Below, in pieces: positions 58,637-64,000 of a DNA stretch of 64,000 nucleotides. The stretch's first letter is position 1, and every line of letters begins with the position of its first letter. The DNA comes from Paenibacillus sinopodophylli. Its GTDB lineage: Bacteria; Bacillota; Bacilli; Paenibacillales; Paenibacillaceae. The position numbers and the translations under genes are program-made. Where the stretch lies: NCBI RefSeq assembly GCF_005930355.1, contig NZ_VDBO01000007.1, positions 124,001 through 188,000 on the forward strand, read 5' to 3'. Under the pieces are notes generated by a model that did no database searches, was not told the origin of the DNA, and saw only the letters and a program-made list of their open reading frames with translations.

Positions 58637-59761
58637 TTACGCCTGAGGTGACAGCTTTACATTAATATTATCGAGGTATAGAGTCGTCAATCCTTCATAG
58701 CCGGAATCGCTTCCGATAATAACGTATAACTCGCCTTTTTCATTGGATTGAAGAGTTGTGCTGTATTCCTTGGCGACTGGCTGAAAGCCTGACAATTCAC
58801 TATTTGGCTGCACCATATTCCCGATAAGCTTCATATCTTCACCATCGGTTATCTGATTACCCTTGTCGACATTTACCTTATAGAAGAAGTGATCTCCTTC
58901 ATCAACCTTCACTTTCACAGGCTCCTTGCTGACAAATCCTGCTTTAATAAAGACGGATTCGCCAGGAGAGCCTCCAACCCCCATCATACCGCCCGATTGA
59001 TCCGTATACAGATCGAATGCTAAAGTGGCATGATAAGTCTTATTCGGCTCCAGCCCCTCTAACTTCTTCGTCACATACATGAACAAATCATCACTGCGAT
59101 TCATCCCATTGAGCTTCAGCCCGTAGTTGGTCTTGTTGCCCGCCGTAGGCAGCAGCTCTCTCGCATACTCCAATTCATAAATATCTGGATTATAATCGAC
59201 AGGAAGATCGGCAAAGTCTCCCTTCCAGCCCTCTTCGCTTTGGTCAAAATGGAATTGAAATGCTTGCGCCTTACCGGTATGCAACGTAATTTTTTTGTCC
59301 TTCGCGTTCCAAAGTGTTTCCGCACCAAGCAGCTGGGCTACCATTTTGGCAGGGACAAAGGTCACGCCTTTCACTGCCGTCACTTTAACAGGAAGCTTCA
59401 CGTTCTTAATATACGTACCCGTTAGCTCAGCGCTATTAAGCGTTAGCGTGACGGTTAATCCATCCTTCGACAGTGTTATTTTTTTCGTTGCCGAATCCAA
59501 GTGAATACTCGCTTGCAAGCCTTCTGCTAATGCTCGTACTGGCACCATCGTTACGCCATTTATCAGGTAAGGGGCTGAAGCAAGCATGTGCTCACCGCGA
59601 TAGTCTGTAGCTTTCTTGCTGCCGATTTGGAATTGCAGCGGTGCCTGTGTACCTCCAGCCGCTCCGAATGAAACGGCTCCCGGTGCCACTGCACTAAGAA
59701 GCATCGCGGTTGTCATAGAAGCGACCATTATATTTTTGTTGAATAGATTTTTAATGTTCAT
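58637..59761 (-). CDS. Secreted CuAO_N-domain protein
   Basis: A 374-residue exported protein with a signal peptide (1-33). The CuAO_N domain (about 40-165) has VTMVPVRALAEGLQASIHLD and VTFVPAKMVAQLLGAETLWN. Residues 168-374 are a beta-rich domain (FQFHFDQSEEGWKGDFADLP, LEGLEPNKTYHATLAFDLY, DKGNQITDGEDMKLIG), probably a carbohydrate-binding-like jelly roll. It ends in YLDNINVKL. No catalytic motif is recognised. It is one of four CuAO_N proteins in this window and appears monocistronic. Confidence 0.8.
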   Translation of the reverse strand: MNIKNLFNKNIMVASMTTAMLLSAVAPGAVSFGAAGGTQAPLQFQIGSKKATDYRGEHMLASAPYLINGVTMVPVRALAEGLQASIHLDSATKKITLSKDGLTVTLTLNSAELTGTYIKNVKLPVKVTAVKGVTFVPAKMVAQLLGAETLWNAKDKKITLHTGKAQAFQFHFDQSEEGWKGDFADLPVDYNPDIYELEYARELLPTAGNKTNYGLKLNGMNRSDDLFMYVTKKLEGLEPNKTYHATLAFDLYTDQSGGMMGVGGSPGESVFIKAGFVSKEPVKVKVDEGDHFFYKVNVDKGNQITDGEDMKLIGNMVQPNSELSGFQPVAKEYSTTLQSNEKGELYVIIGSDSGYEGLTTLYLDNINVKLSPQA

Positions 59762-59889
59762 AGCTCTACCATCCTCTGCAGTTAGAAGTTTTGTTTAGTG
59801 TACACTCCTAACGCGCATAGGATGGTTTATGTTGCACGTTGATGATTCACTTCATCATTTCTTAACAATAGTAATACCTAGTATTACCT

Positions 59890-61044
59890 CTATCCCTGCA
59901 GAGCATTCGCTAGATCTGCGATGAGATCCTCATGATCCTCTATACCAACGGATAAGCGTACTAGCCCATCGGTAATACCGAGTAATGCTCGCCTTTCGCT
60001 AGGAATAGAAGCATGTGTCATCCTAGCCGGTACAGATATGAGGCTCTCGACCGCTCCTAAGCTTTCGGCCAATGTAAAGTATTTCAGTTTTCGAATTATG
60101 TGGGAGGCCTTATCGCCGCTGCCAACATCGAAGGAGACAATACCGCCGAAGCCGCGCGCCTGGCGCTTCGCAAGCTCATGCTGCGGATGGCTGAGCAGTC
60201 CCGGATAATGGATGCTTTCCACCGTGTCTAATCCGGACAAATACTGAACGATAGCCTGCGCGTTCTCCTCATGTGCCTCCATCCGCAGGCCAAGTGTCTT
60301 CAAGCCTCGCATGAGCAGCCACGAATCCTGCGGACCAAGGACACCGCCCGTTGCATTTTGAAGGAAATGAAGTTCCTCGCCCAATTGGTCATCCTTCACG
60401 ACAGCAAGTCCTGCGACCACATCGCTATGCCCGCCAATATATTTTGTCGCCGAATGCAGTACGATGTCTGCACCGAGTGTAAGTGGATTCTGCCAATAAG
60501 GCGTACTAAATGTATTGTCTACGATGAAGAGCAGCTTTTTGTTTGCGCACCATGCGGCTATTGCTGTAATGTCGGTTACTTTGAGCAGCGGATTAGTTGG
60601 TGTCTCAACGAATAATGCCCTCGTATTCGGACGCAGCGATTTCTCAACTTCCACCATACTCGTTGTATCTGTGAAGGTTGCTTCTATACCGAGCCGATTC
60701 AATACCTTCGTAACAATTCGGTACGTTCCCCCATATACATCATCTGTCAGAATGATATGATCGCCGGCACTCAGCAACGAAAATACAGCATGAATGGCGG
60801 CCATTCCTGAGCTGAATGCAAAGCCCCTTGCCCCCTCCTCCAGAGCGGCAATATACTGCTCTAGTGCATGGCGCGTCGGATTGCCCGTGCGCGAATACTC
60901 ATAGCCTTTATGCACACCTATATCATCTTGCTTGTAAGTGCTGACCTGATAGATCGGGACGCTGACCGCCCCCGTATGCGGATCAAATGGATTCCCTCCA
61001 TGGATAAGCTTCGTTTTACGCTTCAGATCAAACACCTCCGCCAT
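59890..61044 (-). CDS. mccB: Cystathionine gamma-lyase / homocysteine gamma-lyase
   Basis: A 384-residue PLP enzyme of the Cys/Met metabolism family, cytosolic. FSSGMAAIHAV, DVYGGTYR, FVETPTNPLL and the PLP-lysine motif LHSATKYIGGHSD are all present. Together with mccA it converts homocysteine plus O-acetylserine to cystathionine and then to cysteine, the reverse transsulfuration route. It overlaps mccA by 17 bases. The only Shine-Dalgarno (GGCGGAGG) lies inside the first codons, so translation may begin at a CTG at 61026 rather than the ATG at 61044, or be coupled to mccA. Confidence 0.9.
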   Translation of the reverse strand: MAEVFDLKRKTKLIHGGNPFDPHTGAVSVPIYQVSTYKQDDIGVHKGYEYSRTGNPTRHALEQYIAALEEGARGFAFSSGMAAIHAVFSLLSAGDHIILTDDVYGGTYRIVTKVLNRLGIEATFTDTTSMVEVEKSLRPNTRALFVETPTNPLLKVTDITAIAAWCANKKLLFIVDNTFSTPYWQNPLTLGADIVLHSATKYIGGHSDVVAGLAVVKDDQLGEELHFLQNATGGVLGPQDSWLLMRGLKTLGLRMEAHEENAQAIVQYLSGLDTVESIHYPGLLSHPQHELAKRQARGFGGIVSFDVGSGDKASHIIRKLKYFTLAESLGAVESLISVPARMTHASIPSERRALLGITDGLVRLSVGIEDHEDLIADLANALQG

Positions 61045-61951
61045 AAATCTGTTTGCTCAAGTACCGCTCACTGCCGTCAGGAAATAGGGTCACGATTCGG
61101 CTGCCCGGCTGCGCTGCCTCAGCTTCAAGGAGCGCAGCATGCAGCGCAGCGCCCGAAGAGCTTCCAACCAGCATGCCCTCCAGCTGCGCCAGTTCCTTAA
61201 CCCTTGTGAAGGCCTGCTCATCCGTAATCGTATGAATGGCATTGAAATACGAGCTGTCCATAAACAAAGCCAGCTTCTCCACCCCAATTCCTTCTGTAAG
61301 GTGCGGCCCAAGCTTACCGCCGCCGAGAATTGAACCTTCAGGCTCAACAATAACGGTCTTTATATTCGGATTGCGCTCCTTCAAATAGCGCGCCGTTCCC
61401 ATAAAAGTGCCGCCAGAGCCAGCGCCGGCTACGAATACATCGATCTTTCCATTTAATTCGTTCCAAAGCTCAGGACCGAGCGTTTTGTAATAGGTTTCTG
61501 GATTAGCCGCATTGGAGAATTGCCTAGGCGAGTATGAACCCGGTATCGTTCCCAGCAGTTCCTCCGCCTTCTCGATTGCGCCCGCTATTCCAAGCTCAGA
61601 CGGTGTATTGACAATGGTTGCCCCAAGCGCCTTCATTAGCTGCTGCTTCTCGGTGCTGAATTTCTCCGGAACGACGAACAACGTCGCAACACCGCGCCCG
61701 ATAGCTGCCAAGGCGAGCCCAATACCTGTATTGCCTGCAGTTGCCTCAATGACAGTGCCGCCAGGCGCAAGCTCTCCGCTGGCAAATGCCTGATTCAGCA
61801 GTTCAACACCAAGACGATCTTTGACGCTGCCTCCTGGGTTTTTATACTCAAGCTTTGCGTAAAGCTTTACGCCGCTCGGAAGGGTATAGCCAGATAGCTG
61901 AACCAAGGGTGTGTTGCCGATCAGCTGATGAATATTCGAATACATAGCCAT
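61028..61951 (-). CDS. mccA: O-acetylserine-dependent cystathionine beta-synthase
   Basis: A 307-residue PLP beta-family synthase. The start is ATG 61951 (MAMYSNIHQLIGNTPLVQL), 8 bases after AGGAGG. The PLP lysine is in the KNPGGSVKDRLG motif, EATAGNTGIGLAL forms the substrate loop, and GAGSGGTFMGTARYL the phosphate-binding loop. Its pairing with mccB in one operon favours MccA over a plain cysteine synthase. In B. subtilis this pair belongs to the CymR regulon; no CymR site was identified here. Confidence 0.87.
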   Translation of the reverse strand: MAMYSNIHQLIGNTPLVQLSGYTLPSGVKLYAKLEYKNPGGSVKDRLGVELLNQAFASGELAPGGTVIEATAGNTGIGLALAAIGRGVATLFVVPEKFSTEKQQLMKALGATIVNTPSELGIAGAIEKAEELLGTIPGSYSPRQFSNAANPETYYKTLGPELWNELNGKIDVFVAGAGSGGTFMGTARYLKERNPNIKTVIVEPEGSILGGGKLGPHLTEGIGVEKLALFMDSSYFNAIHTITDEQAFTRVKELAQLEGMLVGSSSGAALHAALLEAEAAQPGSRIVTLFPDGSERYLSKQIYGGGV

Positions 61952-61978
61952 TCGCAATCCCTCCTACAATCGTCCATC

Positions 61979-62092
61979 TTATTTCAGGCAAGTGACTAAC
62001 GGATCTATTTCCTTCATCATATGAACCATCCGCTCCATGTGTTTCGCCGCTTCTGGATAAATTGCTGATACCTTCAGGCTCGTCCGATGCAA
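61979..62092 (-). CDS. Possible short gene or remnant upstream of mccA
   Basis: A 37-codon frame from TTG 62092 encodes a helix-rich peptide with IYPEAAKHMERMVHMMKEID and ends in LVTCLK. The composition looks protein-like, but the start is weak: a stop codon lies just upstream, and no clear ribosome-binding site is visible. It could be a 3' remnant of a lost gene, or a small gene co-transcribed with mccAB. Confidence 0.3.
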   Translation of the reverse strand: MHRTSLKVSAIYPEAAKHMERMVHMMKEIDPLVTCLK

Positions 62093-62213
62093 ATATATCT
62101 ATCGTTTGATACAACATTTCAATAATAAACAACTAACCCGATGTGTTATTATGTCTTTATACTTTTGGGACTGCTTGCTGCAAAAAGATTTTCATCAGGA
62201 AAGGGGTGTGCGG

Positions 62214-63698
62214 TTGTCAGTTGGACGAACATCGATACAGAGCAAACCGCTTTTTGCCAAAGCATCGTTTTGGCCTGCTCTTGCGACCCTCTTTTTCGGC
62301 TCATTTGTCGGCATGTATCATGTCGTTTCACTTAATGTTTCTTTACCCGGGTTTATCGGTATTTTTAATACGGACCTCGGCAAAGTACAATGGATTATTA
62401 CCGGCTTCTCACTTGCTTGCGGCATTATCGCCCCTGCCAGCGGCTATGCAGAAAGCCGATTCGGCGGGAAAAAGGTTTTCTTATTTTGCCTGCTTGGTAT
62501 AACCGTCACCTCACTGCTCTGTGCGCTGTCTTGGAATGTATATGCACTTATTGGTTTCCGCGTATTGCAAGGGTTATTCTGCGGGCTCATTCAGCCGGTA
62601 TCGCTTGCTTTCATTTATCGAACGGTACCTGCAGAGAAACAGCCTATTGCGGTGAGCATCTGGTCATTCTCCACAATACTTGGAACGGCGCTTGCACCCT
62701 CTGTCAGCGGCTGGCTTCAGGGCTACAATTGGCATCTTATCTTTCTGGTTACCGTTCCAATTGGGATTCTCGCGTTTGCTATCGGCATTCGTATCCTGCC
62801 CGCGAGCACTGCGGATAAAGAGACTAAGCTGGACAAAGCTGGGCTTGCGCTGGCAGCGACAGCGAGCCTCTCTCTGCTTCTGCTGTTCGGTAATCTGTAT
62901 GCATGGGGCTGGCAGTCTGCTGCTTTTTGGGTATGCTTAATCTTAGGCGCTGCAAGCACGATTCTATTCGTAATCCACCAGCTTCGCTCAGATGCACCCT
63001 TGCTGCAATTGCGGCTGTTCCGCAATCAAACGTTCACAATCAGCTTGGTCATTTCTCTCATTCTCTCGATTGCGCTGTATTCCGGCATTTATTTTGTGCC
63101 CCTTTATTTGGCCGAAATTCATAGCTTAAGCTCGTTTCACATTGGCTTGCTGTTCCTGCCCGGAGCCGTTTGCTTAACCTGTGCCACCTTCTTTTCCGGA
63201 CGCTATTACAATAAGCTTGGTCCGTCTATACTTGCCATTGCTGGCTGCATCATTCTTATTGTGACCACTTATTTATTCAGTCGTTTGCAGATTACGACAA
63301 GTCTGCTCGCCATTATGATTATCATCGCCGTTCGCAATACAGGAACGGGTCTGGCTCTGACTCCCGTTACTAATGCGGGCATGATGGCCATACAGAAAGA
63401 GCTTAGCGGTCATGCATCTGCACTCATTAATTGGCTCAGGCAAATCTTCAGCTCTATGGCACTTGGCCTGTTCACGTCCTTGTTCTATGCGCGCCTTGCC
63501 GTACATCAAGTACAGCTCGGTGAGACGGATGCCAAGTACCCTGAGGCCTATACACTGAGCATCAACGATGCTTTTTTGTTCTCCGCTTTCTGCATTATAG
63601 CCGCGCTGCCGCTCGCCTTCCTGCTTCGCAGGAAGAAGACAGCACGCCCGGACTCCCACTCATCAGCACACAAAAAGACGGCAAATGCAGAGATTTAA
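62214..63698 (+). CDS. MFS drug-efflux transporter, DHA2-like
   Basis: A 494-residue, about 14-helix transporter. The start is TTG 62214, 7 bases after AAAGGGG; longer frames lack a site. The SGYAESRFGGKKVFL loop between helices 2 and 3 matches MFS motif A, and FRVLQGLFCGLIQPVSLAFIY is motif B-like. SGWLQGYNWHLIFLVTVPIG resembles the DHA2 (EmrB/QacA) motif C. It likely exports drugs or metabolites by proton antiport. The stop codon lies within the terminator hairpin that follows. It is divergent from mccAB. Confidence 0.87.
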   Translation: MSVGRTSIQSKPLFAKASFWPALATLFFGSFVGMYHVVSLNVSLPGFIGIFNTDLGKVQWIITGFSLACGIIAPASGYAESRFGGKKVFLFCLLGITVTSLLCALSWNVYALIGFRVLQGLFCGLIQPVSLAFIYRTVPAEKQPIAVSIWSFSTILGTALAPSVSGWLQGYNWHLIFLVTVPIGILAFAIGIRILPASTADKETKLDKAGLALAATASLSLLLLFGNLYAWGWQSAAFWVCLILGAASTILFVIHQLRSDAPLLQLRLFRNQTFTISLVISLILSIALYSGIYFVPLYLAEIHSLSSFHIGLLFLPGAVCLTCATFFSGRYYNKLGPSILAIAGCIILIVTTYLFSRLQITTSLLAIMIIIAVRNTGTGLALTPVTNAGMMAIQKELSGHASALINWLRQIFSSMALGLFTSLFYARLAVHQVQLGETDAKYPEAYTLSINDAFLFSAFCIIAALPLAFLLRRKKTARPDSHSSAHKKTANAEI

Positions 63699-63718
63699 TC
63701 TCTGCCTTGCCGTCTTTT
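63672..63718. terminator. Bidirectional terminator overlapping the MFS stop codon
   Basis: AAAAGACGGCAA pairs with TTGCCGTCTTTT and an inner GCAGAGA with TCTCTGC. It separates the convergent MFS and permease genes. Confidence 0.85.
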
Positions 63719-63733
63719 GCGAAGAAGATTGGG

Positions 63734-64000
63734 TCAATGCTTGCGCAGCTTCTTCGATATTCGATTGCCAGCCGTTTGCAGCAGCTGGACGAGTAATATG
63801 AGTATAATGACGCACACGTACATCACATCAGGCTGCCAGCGCTGGTAGCCGTACCTTATAGCCACGTCCCCAAGTCCACCTGCTCCGAGTACGCCGGCCA
63901 TCGCCGTAGCCCCGATCAATCCGATGGTCGCAATGGTAAGGCCAAGCACGATCCCCGGCCTTGCCTCTTTCAACATGACCTTCCATATAATCTGCCGCCT
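63734..64000 (-). CDS. metI: Partial MetI-type methionine ABC permease (C-terminal part)
   Basis: The frame runs from the window edge (…RRQIIWKVMLKEARPG) to a stop at 63734, covering about 88 C-terminal residues. LGLTIATIGLIGATAMAGVLGAGGLGDVAIRYGYQRW is characteristic of MetI (quoted pieces: ATAMAGVLGAGGLGDVAIR). The last membrane helix and an ISKKLRKH tail follow. Import of methionine or a related sulfur compound fits the adjacent mccAB genes. The rest of the transporter lies outside the window. Confidence 0.85.
   Translation of the reverse strand, partial: RRQIIWKVMLKEARPGIVLGLTIATIGLIGATAMAGVLGAGGLGDVAIRYGYQRWQPDVMYVCVIILILLVQLLQTAGNRISKKLRKH

Noticed and set aside
61848..62132. 94-codon frame over the mccA start
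   Set aside because: It overlaps the well-supported mccA start in another frame and reads as low-similarity sequence; the shorter frame at 61979-62092 is a better candidate.
61952..62213. SAM (S-box) or T-box riboswitch before mccA
   Set aside because: No terminator or T-box motif was found in the short region between mccA and the divergent MFS gene.
1..64000. CRISPR array, prophage, transposase or tRNA genes
   Set aside because: No regularly spaced direct repeats, IS-type inverted ends with a transposase, phage proteins or tRNA-like cloverleafs were seen by reading; a covariance-model scan would be needed to exclude tRNAs fully.

Overview
The window looks like chromosomal DNA of a spore-forming Paenibacillus-type Firmicute. 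The evidence is A/G-rich Shine-Dalgarno sites before nearly every gene, frequent GTG/TTG starts, a T-box leader, a cre site, spore genes (cse60, tgl), SLH-anchored surface proteins, many proteins with a copper-amine-oxidase N-terminal (CuAO_N) domain, and a YesMN/LplABC sugar locus. No integrase, transposase, phage gene, rRNA, tRNA or CRISPR array was seen.

Layout. 1-3.4 kb: a peroxide-stress block with ohrR, an aldo/keto reductase, a YflT-type stress protein and a glutathione peroxidase; OhrR-like operators precede ohrR and the peroxidase. 3.5-8.2 kb: a secreted CAP protein, then divergent hisS and argS. argS has a T-box leader. hisS has a short leader peptide with tandem His codons followed by mutually exclusive hairpins and a terminator, which reads as a ribosome-mediated attenuator. 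8.3-10.6 kb: an AT-rich stretch of small single genes (Nudix, frameshifted nucleotidyltransferase, cupin) separated by shared, partly palindromic repeat modules, resembling a cassette array without an integrase. 10.6-17.8 kb: degenerate CPBP membrane protein, secreted GH43 enzyme behind a cre site, lipoprotein cyclophilin, DUF6143-like protein, and a TetR regulator with two matching palindromic operators controlling itself and an SDR-alpha/beta-hydrolase fusion.

17.9-31 kb: tandem secreted asparaginases (one with SLH repeats), cse60 with a small membrane protein, an Ssu-type sulfonate ABC operon with a flavin monooxygenase and TetR regulator, and a methyltransferase. 29.6-37.8 kb: a tightly packed operon of a transporter carrying a cyclic-nucleotide-binding domain, a CHASE2-adenylate cyclase, a FecR-domain surface protein and an NHL/CuAO_N surface protein. 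This looks like a self-contained cAMP circuit and is one of the two most interesting loci, together with the hisS attenuator.

38-49 kb: DUF4395 protein, spore transglutaminase Tgl, a GNAT protein and a sugar-uptake locus (two permeases, a clan GH-A hydrolase, YesM/YesN-type two-component pair, solute-binding lipoprotein). 49-64 kb: small hypothetical proteins, a CuAO_N-ankyrin protein overlapping an APH-like kinase, GNAT, a Cof phosphatase, a coiled-coil secreted protein behind a short terminated leader, a soluble sensor kinase, another CuAO_N protein, mccAB for reverse transsulfuration, an MFS exporter, and the 3' end of a MetI-type permease.
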